From contig NZ_JBDFMO010000001.1 in the NCBI RefSeq assembly GCF_047238305.1, positions 1,674,001 through 1,738,000 on the forward strand: a DNA stretch of 64,000 nucleotides. The letters are read 5' to 3'. This DNA comes from Ferdinandcohnia sp047238305. Its GTDB lineage: Bacteria > Bacillota > Bacilli > Bacillales > Bacillaceae_L. A program made the translations under genes and the position numbers. This document shows, one piece after another, positions 51,636-61,397 of the stretch (positions are counted from its first letter, which is position 1; each line of letters starts with the position of its first letter). The notes under the pieces were generated by a model, which ran no database searches, was not told the DNA's origin, and saw only the letters and a program-made list of their open reading frames with translations.

Positions 51636-52907
51636 ATGAAAATGTTAAAAAGGCTTATGGTTCTTAGCATTGCTTTAATGGTAATACTTGCGGGATGTTC
51701 AAGTGGAAGTACGAATGGGGATAAGCAAAAAGAAAGTAATGGTGTTACTGAATTAACATATTGGGTACCATTCAGTGGGTCCGATGGAGAATTTATGGAG
51801 GCGATGGTTAAAAAATTTAACGAATCACAAGACGAAGTTAAAGTTCAGTTTATGAATAATAAATCGGAAAATTATTATACAAAACTAAAAACTGCTCTTG
51901 TTTCGAACTCAGCCCCAGATGTTGCAATTGCTCATGTTTCTCGTTTTTCAGAGCTATTACCGACAGGAAAAGTAGAAGCGCTTGATGAGCTAGCATCCGA
52001 AGCTGGACTTGATTGGTCCACATATGGGGAAAATCAAGTAGAAGCTGTAATTCGGGATGGAAAACATTATGCAGTGCCACTTGATTCACATGCGGTTATT
52101 ATGTACTACAACAAAAAATACCTCGGTGATGCTGGTCTATTAAACGAAGATGGAACAATTAAAATGGAGCCAGGTGTAGATGGCTTTACTAAAATGCTCC
52201 AAACACTGAAGGTTGAACTTCCAAGCGATGTATCACCAATGGTAATTGGAAGTAATAATGTATTTACTTTTTGGATTTGGTACGCTTTAGTTCAACAACA
52301 AGGTGGTACGTACTTTAAGGATGGGAAACCTACTATTGATACACCTGAAAGTAAAAAAGCGATGGAGTTAATGCAAACTTGGTTAAATGAAGATCTAATG
52401 CCAGCTGATATCGGTGTTAATAGCTACGATATTTTCAAAACCGAAAAAGCTGCTGTTACTTTCACTGGAGTATGGGCAACAGGTAACTTTGAATTGAATG
52501 AATCACTTGATTTCGCTGCTGTATCATTCCCACAACTTTTTGATCAGCCAGCTGCATGGGGCGATTCACATACATTAATAATTCCTAAGCAAGACAATAA
52601 AGAAAAGCAAATTGCTGGAGTTAAATTTGCAGATTGGTTAGCTGAAAACGGTGCGATGTGGGCGAAGGCAGGTCACGTACCTTCAAAGCCATCTGTACAA
52701 GATACAGAAGAATATAAAGCACTTAAATTCCGTGCTGACTATGCGAATATAATGGAAATTGTAAAATATATGCCTGATTCTAAAGTACTTACTGCTGTAA
52801 ATGAAGCTGTTCAACAATCCCTCGTAGAAATTAACTATGGTAATTTAACAATAGAAGAAGGATTGAAAAAGGCGCAAGAAAACGCAGAGAAATTAGTAAA
52901 TAAATAG
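51636..52907 (+). CDS. Sugar ABC transporter substrate-binding lipoprotein, cluster copy 2
   Basis: 423 residues with the same length, lipobox (ILAGC) and architecture as the copy at 41612. Differences cluster at a few sites: NNKSENYYTKL instead of NSNWDNYYPKL near residue 76, and VQQQGGTYFKDGKPT in place of VHQQGGTYFADGQPT. Since such positions can line the binding cleft, the two may differ modestly in ligand preference. GGGGGAAC sets the start. A TGCCAATAT promoter box and a cre-like element lie upstream. Confidence 0.93.
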   Translation: MKMLKRLMVLSIALMVILAGCSSGSTNGDKQKESNGVTELTYWVPFSGSDGEFMEAMVKKFNESQDEVKVQFMNNKSENYYTKLKTALVSNSAPDVAIAHVSRFSELLPTGKVEALDELASEAGLDWSTYGENQVEAVIRDGKHYAVPLDSHAVIMYYNKKYLGDAGLLNEDGTIKMEPGVDGFTKMLQTLKVELPSDVSPMVIGSNNVFTFWIWYALVQQQGGTYFKDGKPTIDTPESKKAMELMQTWLNEDLMPADIGVNSYDIFKTEKAAVTFTGVWATGNFELNESLDFAAVSFPQLFDQPAAWGDSHTLIIPKQDNKEKQIAGVKFADWLAENGAMWAKAGHVPSKPSVQDTEEYKALKFRADYANIMEIVKYMPDSKVLTAVNEAVQQSLVEINYGNLTIEEGLKKAQENAEKLVNK

Positions 52908-52950
52908 ATTGATATATTAATAGATTTGTATTTTTTAGGGAGTGAAAGCA

Positions 52951-53883
52951 TTGAAACAAGCGGCAACGGCGTCCAGTGGTAGGAGTCCAATTACAACGAA
53001 TAAGGGAGATTATCGAAAGAACAGTTATAAAAATCATATAGCTGCATTACTATTCCTTGCACCTTTTATGATTTTGTATCTCTGGTTCTGGATTTATCCA
53101 ATTGTGAAGGGATTTCTCCTAAGTTTGACGACAGGTTCCTATGGAGTAGAGGGTAGTTTTGCGGGGCTTGCAAACTATCGCTATATGCTAACAGATGAGA
53201 ACTTCTGGACCGCTTTAGGCAATACACTATTTTTTATTTTAATTTCAACACCAACCATTGTCATCTTGGGCCTTGGGATGGCGTTGTTAGTCAATAGTAA
53301 GCTTAAGGGTACGACGTTAATAAGAAGTGCTTATTTCATGCCGTATATGCTCTCGGTCTCTGTTGTAGGTAGTGTTTGGGTATTTATTTTACAGTCTCGG
53401 ACTGGATTATTATCAGAAACTTTACGTTTAATCGGGTTTACGAACGAAATTTCTTGGTTTGGTAGTTGGGGGATGGGGTGGCTTTCCATCCTCATAGCTA
53501 CACTATGGTGGACGGTAGGATTTAATATGGTATTATTCTTAGCTGGCCTTCAAGAGATACCAGATGACATATACGAGGCTGCAGAAATTGATGGTGCCAG
53601 TGGTTGGGCGAAATTTCGCTATATTACATTACCTTCTTTAAGGGGAGTCATGACTTTAGTTGTTCTCCTTCAAACGATTGCTTCCTTCAAACTTTTTGGT
53701 CAAACATACCTCATTACAAAAGGTGGACCTGGTACATCGACGACACCACTTGTACATTACATTTATGATATTGCATTTCGCCAATGGGATATGGGATATG
53801 CATCAGCGGTATCGTTCGTATTGTTTGTAATCATTTCAATGGTTTCATTATTACAGTACAAGTTGATGTCTGGTAAAAATTAG
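52951..53883 (+). CDS. Sugar ABC transporter permease (MalF-like), cluster copy 2
   Basis: 310 residues from TTG 52951, spaced from GGGAGTG as in copy 1; the GTG at 52942 overlaps the site. Protein is nearly identical to copy 1 outside the first 35 residues. EAA loop DDIYEAAEIDGASGWAKFRY. Patches of perfect nucleotide identity with copy 1 (for example 53617-53778) alternate with diverged stretches, suggesting gene conversion. Confidence 0.92.
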   Translation: MKQAATASSGRSPITTNKGDYRKNSYKNHIAALLFLAPFMILYLWFWIYPIVKGFLLSLTTGSYGVEGSFAGLANYRYMLTDENFWTALGNTLFFILISTPTIVILGLGMALLVNSKLKGTTLIRSAYFMPYMLSVSVVGSVWVFILQSRTGLLSETLRLIGFTNEISWFGSWGMGWLSILIATLWWTVGFNMVLFLAGLQEIPDDIYEAAEIDGASGWAKFRYITLPSLRGVMTLVVLLQTIASFKLFGQTYLITKGGPGTSTTPLVHYIYDIAFRQWDMGYASAVSFVLFVIISMVSLLQYKLMSGKN

Positions 53884-53908
53884 AACCTGAGGCAAGGAGG
53901 TTTATGTA

Positions 53909-54748
53909 ATGAAAAAGAAAGAAAAAAGAACTAAGGGAAAGTTTTGGGCGTACTTTTTAGGTTATTCATTAGCGATCATTATGACCATTCCTCTTTTGTG
54001 GATGGTAATATCTTCATTTAAAGCCCCTGGGTCAACAGTAACTGTGTTGAAAGAGCTTTTTGCACCGCCATACACATTAGATAGTTTCAAAAAAGTTCTT
54101 GAACCCGGAGAATCAGCGATGATGGTGAGATGGACGCTTAATAGTGTTTTTATAGGAATTGTTCAAACAACTGTAACTGTATTGCTAAGTTCATGGGCGG
54201 CATTTGCCGTATCTAGAATCCCTTTTAAAGGGAAAAAATTTGTTTTTGTATTAATTCTAGCTGGACTAATGGTACCGATGGAATCGATTGTTGTTCCATT
54301 ATTTAATATGATTGTTGACCTTGGGTGGGTGAACAGTTATAAGGCGCTTATATGGCCTGGTATGATGCTTCCTCTAGCATTTTTAATTCTAAAACAATTT
54401 ATTGATGGTATTCCTACTGAATTATTTGAAGCAGCAAAAATTGATGGCGCTGGCATTTTCACAATTTGGTGGAAAATTGTTATACCACTTTCAAAAAGTT
54501 CAATGGCAGCAGTGAGTATTTTTATTTTTGTTCAATCATGGAACAATTTACTATGGCCATTATTGGTAGCACAGGAGACAAAAATGATGACTTTGCCAGT
54601 AGGTATACCTACCTTCCAAAGTATATTTGCTACTGACTTAGCTGTACCAATGGCTTCAAACGTCTTAGCGAGTATCCCTGCATTGTTAGTATTCTTATTG
54701 TTCCAACGACATATCATCAAGGGAATATCAATGACGGGAATAAAATAA
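53909..54748 (+). CDS. Sugar ABC transporter permease (MalG-like), cluster copy 2
   Basis: 279 residues; ATG 53909 lies 7 bases after GCAAGGAGG. Differs from copy 1 at only a handful of residues (for example TLNSVFIGIVQTTV versus TFNSVYIGIVQTSV). Six membrane helices and the EAA loop PTELFEAAKIDGAGIFTIWW. Followed after 13 bases by the GH2 gene. Confidence 0.93.
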   Translation: MKKKEKRTKGKFWAYFLGYSLAIIMTIPLLWMVISSFKAPGSTVTVLKELFAPPYTLDSFKKVLEPGESAMMVRWTLNSVFIGIVQTTVTVLLSSWAAFAVSRIPFKGKKFVFVLILAGLMVPMESIVVPLFNMIVDLGWVNSYKALIWPGMMLPLAFLILKQFIDGIPTELFEAAKIDGAGIFTIWWKIVIPLSKSSMAAVSIFIFVQSWNNLLWPLLVAQETKMMTLPVGIPTFQSIFATDLAVPMASNVLASIPALLVFLLFQRHIIKGISMTGIK

Positions 54749-54761
54749 TGGGGGAAGTAAA

Positions 54762-57488
54762 ATGAGAGAGAAGTTAAACTTAAATGGTGTTTGGGGTTTT
54801 CAAATTGACCCAAAAGATCATGGAGAGATAGAAAGTTGGCATACATCTGGATTACCAGATGCTATTAAAGTTGAAGTTCCGCATATTTGGCAAAGAGAAA
54901 AAGAATATGTGAATTACTGTGGGCCTGCTTGGTATGAAACGGAATTTAATTTAGACAATATTGAAAACGAAAAAAAAATCTTCCTTTGCTTTGAAGCAGT
55001 AGATTTCCAAGCAAGGGTTTGGATTAATGATATATATGTAGGCGAGCATGAGGGAGGATTTACACCTTTTGAGTTTGATATAACAGAATCAATTAAAGCG
55101 AATAAAAAAAACACTCTAACTCTACGAGTGTATGATCCGCAAGATAACGCAGAAATTCCGATTGGCAAGCAGGGTAGTTGGTATACAAGGGTGAGTGGAA
55201 TTTGGCAGGGGGTATTCTTGGAATCTAGAACAGACTGCCATATAAAAAATGTCCATATGATTCCTAATATTGAAGACAGCTCTGTTGTGGCGAATATAAG
55301 TTTAGCAGGGGATTATCAAGATAGTGTAACGGTGAGTTATACCATTACGAACCACTTAGATAGAGAAAATGTAGTTACTGAAGTAAGTGGTAGCATTCTT
55401 CATGGCAAAGCTTCAGAAAAAATAAGCCTTACAAATATCGTTTTATGGTCACCGGAGAATCCACATTTGTATGATTTGATTGTAAAAGTTTTCGATTCTA
55501 CAGATGGAAGATTACTAGATGAGTATCAAACATACTTTGGTATGAGAAAAATTGAATATAGCAATGGCCAGCTATTATTAAATAATCAACCTTTATTTGT
55601 AAGGGGAGCTTTAGATCAAGCGTATTATCCACAAACAATTTATACTGCTCCTTCTGATGAATGGATTCAAAATGAAATCAGGCTTGCCATGGAAATGGGA
55701 TTCAATCTATTGCGTAAACATATTAAAGTGGAAATTCCACAATATTTATATTGGGCAGATCGAATGGGAATGCTTATCTGGGCAGAACCGCCTAACTATG
55801 TAAAATGGTCTGAACAGAGTAGAAATCGTTTTTACAATGAATTAGTTGCAATGATTAAGAGAGACTTTAATCACCCTTCTATCATCATATGGTCACTATA
55901 TAATGAAGAATGGGGTCTTGAGTGGGATTTAGCAAATGATACGGAGAAACAAGAATATGTTGTGAACATGTTTGATGACATAAAGCTATTAGACCCAACA
56001 CGTTTGATATGTGATAATTCTGGATGGACCCATGTGAAAACGGATATTAATGACCATCACAGATATTTTGTTACCCCAGAACAAGATAAAGATTGGAAAA
56101 AAGATATCGATGATTATTTGATTGGAAATCCAACTAAAAACTTTGTAAAAGGATATGAATCAAATGGAGAACCGATCATCGTTTCGGAATTTGGTGTATG
56201 GGGACTACCAAGTGTCCAACAATTAATAGATTATTATCAAGGTAAGCCATCATGGTTTGAAAATCTAGGTGATGATACTCATAAAAAGGATTTTAAAAGA
56301 CCTCTAAACGCATTTGAAAAGTTTGATAAATACAAACTGGATCGGATATTTGGCGATTTTGAAAATCTATCACATTATTCCCAACGTAGAATGTATCGTT
56401 CAGTAAAGAATCTTATTGAGGAAATGCGGAAACGTCAGGAAATCAATGGATATGTGATTACAGAATTCACCGATGTGGAATGGGAAACTAATGGTTGGTT
56501 GACTTACACAAGAGACATGAAGGAAGGTTTTGAGCACGCAGGAGATTTCAATGGCAGTCTTGTTGTTATGCTCGATGGAATAGAAAGAAATCTGTGGTGC
56601 GGAAGCGAACAATCTTGGGATATAATTCTTTCAAATCATGATTTGAAAGAATTAAAGGGAGTCCTTAGGTGGGAAATCACAAATACCGATCTATCAGGTT
56701 TGATTGAAATAGACGAAGGTAGAAAGTCTTTTGTGAAATTACCGAATGTGGTTCATTTTACAACTCCTCATCTTGATCGTTCAGAAGCTGTTACGATCAA
56801 AGTTAACTTACAAATCGATAATATAGTTGTTGCGAAGAATGACGAGGAATTAACGATTTCGCCGGTTGACAAAGCTCCGGAACAGGCTGTATTCCCATAC
56901 AAAATGGCTGAAGGGTTTGTATCACGTTTGGGATCAAATGGAATGAAAATCGCTGACTGCTTTGAAAATGCAGAGGTTGTTATTACTTCATTCTTAGATA
57001 AAGATGTACTAGAGTACTACCGTTTAGGTGGAAGAGTATTGTTCTTAGCAGAGGATGGAGACCGTCTTCTTGAGAAGGGGCAATTTACCTTTCGCCAGCT
57101 AGCCCAAGGTGAAAGTTGGGATCGTACATCATCCTTTAATTATGTAGACAAAGCTTATTTTGATTCAATACCTCTTAATTACGAAATGGGTTGGGAATTT
57201 GAAAATCTATTCCCAGAATATATCATTCCATTCAGCAATTACAATAAATTAGGTGGGACAATGGGACGTGTTGTCTACATGTTCGGAAATGAAAATATTA
57301 CAGAAACAAGCCAGATTGTGTCTGGATACTTTCAAGGATGGATTGGCCAAGCGGGTGGTTCACTACTAGTACAAAGAAACGCAAAAGGTATTTTAACAAC
57401 AACAACATGGAAACTCATAGACAACTACGGGTCACATCCGATTGCGACACAGGTAATCAATTATCTTTTAAAAAAACTAATGGATTAA
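54762..57488 (+). CDS. Glycoside hydrolase family 2 enzyme, cluster copy 2
   Basis: 908 residues, same domain order as copy 1: jelly-roll 1-160, Ig-like domain, TIM barrel with WSLYNEEWG (acid/base) and IIVSEFGVWG (nucleophile), and the C-terminal region. The second domain (about 165-225) has diverged most from copy 1, while the barrel is strongly conserved, with long blocks of identical DNA (for example around 55500-55790). Substrate unknown; specificity similar to copy 1 expected. GGGGGAAGT precedes the start. No strong terminator is seen after it. Confidence 0.9.
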   Translation: MREKLNLNGVWGFQIDPKDHGEIESWHTSGLPDAIKVEVPHIWQREKEYVNYCGPAWYETEFNLDNIENEKKIFLCFEAVDFQARVWINDIYVGEHEGGFTPFEFDITESIKANKKNTLTLRVYDPQDNAEIPIGKQGSWYTRVSGIWQGVFLESRTDCHIKNVHMIPNIEDSSVVANISLAGDYQDSVTVSYTITNHLDRENVVTEVSGSILHGKASEKISLTNIVLWSPENPHLYDLIVKVFDSTDGRLLDEYQTYFGMRKIEYSNGQLLLNNQPLFVRGALDQAYYPQTIYTAPSDEWIQNEIRLAMEMGFNLLRKHIKVEIPQYLYWADRMGMLIWAEPPNYVKWSEQSRNRFYNELVAMIKRDFNHPSIIIWSLYNEEWGLEWDLANDTEKQEYVVNMFDDIKLLDPTRLICDNSGWTHVKTDINDHHRYFVTPEQDKDWKKDIDDYLIGNPTKNFVKGYESNGEPIIVSEFGVWGLPSVQQLIDYYQGKPSWFENLGDDTHKKDFKRPLNAFEKFDKYKLDRIFGDFENLSHYSQRRMYRSVKNLIEEMRKRQEINGYVITEFTDVEWETNGWLTYTRDMKEGFEHAGDFNGSLVVMLDGIERNLWCGSEQSWDIILSNHDLKELKGVLRWEITNTDLSGLIEIDEGRKSFVKLPNVVHFTTPHLDRSEAVTIKVNLQIDNIVVAKNDEELTISPVDKAPEQAVFPYKMAEGFVSRLGSNGMKIADCFENAEVVITSFLDKDVLEYYRLGGRVLFLAEDGDRLLEKGQFTFRQLAQGESWDRTSSFNYVDKAYFDSIPLNYEMGWEFENLFPEYIIPFSNYNKLGGTMGRVVYMFGNENITETSQIVSGYFQGWIGQAGGSLLVQRNAKGILTTTTWKLIDNYGSHPIATQVINYLLKKLMD

Positions 57489-57599
57489 AGGATTCTGTAA
57501 GGAAAAATTAAAATGAAATAATTAGGGTGGGAAAGGATTCCTGCTCTTTTTTGTTTGGCATTATTTTTGATTTTACGTGGCATACGCAAGTACTATTTT

Positions 57600-57652
57600 T
57601 AAGTAAAATTTAACTAAAAATAATAGACTTTTTTTACCTGTCCGTCTATAAT
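57600..57652 (+). promoter_or_regulatory. Promoter and operator-like repeat of the gal operon
   Basis: TAGACT (57624-57629), 17 bases, TATAAT (57647-57652). Just upstream, TTTTTAAGTAAAATTTAACT then AAAAA is an imperfect inverted repeat resembling the TTTACTAAAAA sites upstream of the first ABC operon, so one of the LacI proteins may bind here. Confidence 0.6.
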
Positions 57653-57687
57653 ATAAGATATAAACCAGTGTATTGGAGGCAACCATC

Positions 57688-58851
57688 ATGGATCTAAAGC
57701 AACTATCAGATAAATTCACTGCAATTTTTAACGAAAACGATTACAGAAGCTTCTTCGCGCCTGGGCGAATTAACCTCATTGGCGAGCATACCGATTACAA
57801 CGGTGGTCATGTGTTCCCAGCATCCATCACAAAAGGAACATATGCGCTCGCTAGAAAGCGCGCAGACAACAAAATCAGAATGTACTCAATGAACTTTGAA
57901 GACCTTGGGGTAATCGAGTTTGACCTCAACAATCTTGACTACAACAAATCTCATGACTGGGCGAATTATCCGAAGGGCATGCTTCGTTACCTCAAAGAAA
58001 AAGGCTACGACATCCCAACTGGTGTAGACGTCCTTTTTTACGGGAATATCCCAAATGGTGCGGGTCTTTCTTCGTCAGCATCCATCGAACTCGTATCAGG
58101 AGTGATGTTTGAAAAACTATTCGATCTTGAAATTGATCGCGTGGAGCTTGTAAAAATTGGCCAATTTGTGGAAAATAAGTTCATTGGTGTCAACAGTGGC
58201 ATTATGGACCAATTTGCAATCGGAATGGGTAAAAAGAACGCAGGAATTTTACTAGATTGTGATACATTAAAGTATGAATACGCACCACTGGAACTCGACA
58301 AGCATCTCATTTTAATCATGAACACGAACAAACGTCGTGAGCTTGCCGATTCCAAATACAATGAACGTCGCAGTGAGTGTGAACAGGCACTTGACCAACT
58401 TCAAAAAGAACTTGATGTTCAAGCGCTCGGGAATATCACCAGCGACCAATTTGAACAACACAAGCATCTAATTGAAAATGAAACATTACAAAAGCGTGCG
58501 AAACATGCAGTTTACGAAAATGAAAGAACTCTTGATGCGTTAAAAGCACTCAAAGCCGGCGACTTAACAGAATTTGGTCGCTTACTCAACGCATCACATA
58601 CATCATTGCGTGATGATTATGAAGTAACTGGCAAAGAGCTTGATACTTTAGCTGAAGCTGCATGGGCGCAAAATGGAGTACTGGGTGCTCGCATGACGGG
58701 TGCTGGCTTCGGTGGCTGTGCGATTGCCCTTGTCGAGAAAGACAAAGCACAACAAATCATCGAAAACATCGGAAAAATCTACGAAGAAACCATCGGCTAC
58801 CCAGCTTCCTTCTATGAAGTAAGCATCGGCGATGGCGCGAAAGAATTATAA
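57688..58851 (+). CDS. galK: Galactokinase
   Basis: 387 residues from ATG 57688, spaced from TTGGAGG; the TTG at 57673 is within that site. GHMP-kinase motifs: APGRINLIGEHTDYNGG (galactokinase signature), GAGLSSSASIE (ATP loop) and GARMTGAGFGGCAI. It phosphorylates alpha-D-galactose at C1. Base composition is higher in GC than the ABC/GH2 clusters just upstream. First gene of galK-galE-galT-galM, 39 bases before galE. Confidence 0.96.
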   Translation: MDLKQLSDKFTAIFNENDYRSFFAPGRINLIGEHTDYNGGHVFPASITKGTYALARKRADNKIRMYSMNFEDLGVIEFDLNNLDYNKSHDWANYPKGMLRYLKEKGYDIPTGVDVLFYGNIPNGAGLSSSASIELVSGVMFEKLFDLEIDRVELVKIGQFVENKFIGVNSGIMDQFAIGMGKKNAGILLDCDTLKYEYAPLELDKHLILIMNTNKRRELADSKYNERRSECEQALDQLQKELDVQALGNITSDQFEQHKHLIENETLQKRAKHAVYENERTLDALKALKAGDLTEFGRLLNASHTSLRDDYEVTGKELDTLAEAAWAQNGVLGARMTGAGFGGCAIALVEKDKAQQIIENIGKIYEETIGYPASFYEVSIGDGAKEL

Positions 58852-58890
58852 GAGGGAAACAAGTGCCCCAACAAAAGGAGCGATTTTACT

Positions 58891-59880
58891 ATGAGTATTT
58901 TAGTTTTAGGTGGAGCAGGTTATATCGGTTCACATGCCGTTTATCAGTTAATTGACGCGAAAGAAGACGTGGTAGTTGTCGACAATATTCAAACGGGCCA
59001 CAAAGAGGCGGTTCATCCGAAGGCGAAGTTTTACCAAGGGGATATTCGTGACCGTGCCTTTTTACAATCTGTTTTTGAAAAAGAAAACATTGACGCGGTG
59101 ATTCATTTTGCGGCAAATTCACTTGTTGGTGAATCGATGGTAGACCCATTAAAATACTACGATAATAATGTGTATGGAACCCAGATTGTGCTTGAAACAA
59201 TGAAGAACAACAACGTGAAATACATTGTCTTTTCATCAACAGCAGCAACCTATGGTGAGCCGAAGAAGGTGCCGATTACGGAGGACATGCCGACAGTTCC
59301 AACAAACACGTACGGCGAAACAAAGCTTGCGATGGAAAAAATGATGAAATGGTCTGAGATGGCGCATGACATCAAGTTCGTGTCACTGCGTTATTTCAAT
59401 GTGGCTGGCGCGCGTGCAACTGGTGAAATCGGTGAAGATCATGACCCTGAAACACACTTAATCCCGGTCATTTTACAAGCAGCTCTTGGAACTCGAGAGT
59501 TCATCACGATCTTTGGTGAGGACTATGACACTCCAGACGGCACATGCATCCGTGACTACATCCATGTCGAGGATTTAATTAACGCACATATTTTAGCATT
59601 GAAATATCTTCAAAATGGTGGCGAGAGCAATTATTTTAACCTTGGAAGCAATAGTGGCTTCTCTGTAAAAGAAATGGTTGAAGCTGCAAAAGAGGTTACA
59701 CAACGTGATATTCCTGTCAAAATCGGGGAGCGCCGTGCGGGTGATCCAAGCATTCTTATCGCTTCATCCGGAAAAGCGAAAGAGGTACTTGGTTGGGGGC
59801 CAAAACGTACATCGATCAATGAAATCATTAAGGATGCGTGGAACTGGCATGTAAACCACCCAAATGGGTATGAAAGCTGA
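58891..59880 (+). CDS. galE: UDP-glucose 4-epimerase
   Basis: 329 residues. NAD-binding GGAGYIGSH at 7-15, VIHFAANSLVGESM, and catalytic Tyr141/Lys145 in TYGETKLAMEK. NVAGARATGEIGEDHDPETH and CIRDYIHVEDL are GalE hallmarks. Interconverts UDP-galactose and UDP-glucose, regenerating the UDP-glucose used by GalT. AAAAGGAGCG precedes the start; galT starts 10 bases after the stop. Confidence 0.96.
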   Translation: MSILVLGGAGYIGSHAVYQLIDAKEDVVVVDNIQTGHKEAVHPKAKFYQGDIRDRAFLQSVFEKENIDAVIHFAANSLVGESMVDPLKYYDNNVYGTQIVLETMKNNNVKYIVFSSTAATYGEPKKVPITEDMPTVPTNTYGETKLAMEKMMKWSEMAHDIKFVSLRYFNVAGARATGEIGEDHDPETHLIPVILQAALGTREFITIFGEDYDTPDGTCIRDYIHVEDLINAHILALKYLQNGGESNYFNLGSNSGFSVKEMVEAAKEVTQRDIPVKIGERRAGDPSILIASSGKAKEVLGWGPKRTSINEIIKDAWNWHVNHPNGYES

Positions 59881-59890
59881 GGGGATCAAC

Positions 59891-61381
59891 ATGAACATTT
59901 ACGGAAGCGTACAACAGCTAACAGAGCGAGCGATCAAAGTCGGACTGATTGAAAAAGAAGATAAAATTTATGTTCGCAACCAGGTGCTTTCTTTGCTGGG
60001 TCTCGATGACTTCGTGCCAACCGAACATGTATCACCTGAAAAAGACATTCCAACTTTGGTAGAAGATTTAGTAGAGTATGCGTGTGAAAATGGAGTAATC
60101 GAGGATTATTTTGATGCAAAAGAAATTCTCGCGAGCAAAATCATGAACACGATGATTCCACTTCCGTCCGCGGTGACACGTCATTTTTATGAACTTCATG
60201 AAAAAGACCCGGCAGAAGCGACGAACTATTTTTATGAGTTATGTAAAAATAGCAATTACATTCAAATGAAGCGAATTGAAAAAAACATTGAATATAAGGT
60301 GGAAACAAAGTACGGCGAGTTAGATATCACGATCAATCTGTCAAAGCCGGAAAAGGATCCAAAGCAGATTGCGCTTGAAAAAGAGGCAAAAACGACTGGT
60401 GAGAAGTATCCCAAGTGCTTACTTTGTGTGGAAAATGAAGGCTATGCCGGTCGCATCGGGCATCCGGCTCGCTCCAACCACCGCATCGTCCCGGTTCCGC
60501 TTGAGGGCGAAAATTGGTATCTCCAGTACTCGCCATATGTGTACTATAATGAGCATTGCATCGTGCTTTGCGAGGACCATCGAGATATGGTAATCAGCAA
60601 GGACACATATGCAAGATTACTTGATTTTGTTGAGAAATTTCCGCACTACTTCCTTGGGTCTAACGCGGATATCCCAATTGTTGGGGGCTCCATTTTAACC
60701 CATGATCACTACCAAGGTGGAAATTACGAATTCGCGATGGCAAAAGCTGAAGATGAGTTGAAATTTACGTGGAACCGTTATGACAACGTCGAATTTTCAA
60801 CGGTAAAATGGCCGATGTCTGTTCTTCGTTTAAGAAGTAGTGACATGGAATCGTTGGTTGAAGCAGGAGACCATATTTTACAAGCGTGGCGTCAGTATAG
60901 CGACCCTGAAGTCGATATTATCGCATTCACTGGGAATACGCCACATAATACGATTACACCAATCGCTCGGAAACGAAACGGAAAATACGAACTTGATCTT
61001 GTGCTGCGCAACAACCGCACTAACGACGAGCATCCACTCGGCATTTTTCATCCACATGCTGATGTGCATCATATTAAAAAGGAAAACATCGGTCTCATCG
61101 AGGTAATGGGATTAGCGGTGCTTCCGGCTCGACTCAAAACCGAGCTACAAGAAGTCGAAAATTACGTAATTGGTGAAGCAAACTCGGTCAACCCAATTCA
61201 CCAGGAATGGGCGGACGAGCTTAAGGCGTATATGCCAACAAAAGAAAACGTTCACGAGCTTGTGAAGCGTGAAGTCGGTAAAAAATTCATGCAGGTTCTT
61301 GAAGATGCTGGTGTGTATAAGCGCGATGAAGCGGGTCAAGCAGCGTTTAAGAGATTTATAGAGTATTTTAAGAACAAATAA
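59891..61381 (+). CDS. galT: Galactose-1-phosphate uridylyltransferase, Firmicutes type (class II)
   Basis: 496 residues from ATG 59891 behind GAGGGGATC; an ATG at 59864 would overlap galE. The size and the strings EKYPKCLLCVENEGYAGRIG, NHRIVPVPLEGENWYLQYSP, GGSILTHDHYQGG and FHPHADVHHIKKENIG are of the longer Gram-positive GalT class, which differs from E. coli GalT (about 350 residues). It transfers UMP from UDP-glucose to galactose 1-phosphate. Followed by galM after 16 bases. Confidence 0.95.
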   Translation: MNIYGSVQQLTERAIKVGLIEKEDKIYVRNQVLSLLGLDDFVPTEHVSPEKDIPTLVEDLVEYACENGVIEDYFDAKEILASKIMNTMIPLPSAVTRHFYELHEKDPAEATNYFYELCKNSNYIQMKRIEKNIEYKVETKYGELDITINLSKPEKDPKQIALEKEAKTTGEKYPKCLLCVENEGYAGRIGHPARSNHRIVPVPLEGENWYLQYSPYVYYNEHCIVLCEDHRDMVISKDTYARLLDFVEKFPHYFLGSNADIPIVGGSILTHDHYQGGNYEFAMAKAEDELKFTWNRYDNVEFSTVKWPMSVLRLRSSDMESLVEAGDHILQAWRQYSDPEVDIIAFTGNTPHNTITPIARKRNGKYELDLVLRNNRTNDEHPLGIFHPHADVHHIKKENIGLIEVMGLAVLPARLKTELQEVENYVIGEANSVNPIHQEWADELKAYMPTKENVHELVKREVGKKFMQVLEDAGVYKRDEAGQAAFKRFIEYFKNK

Positions 61382-61397
61382 AATCGAGGGTGAGTAG

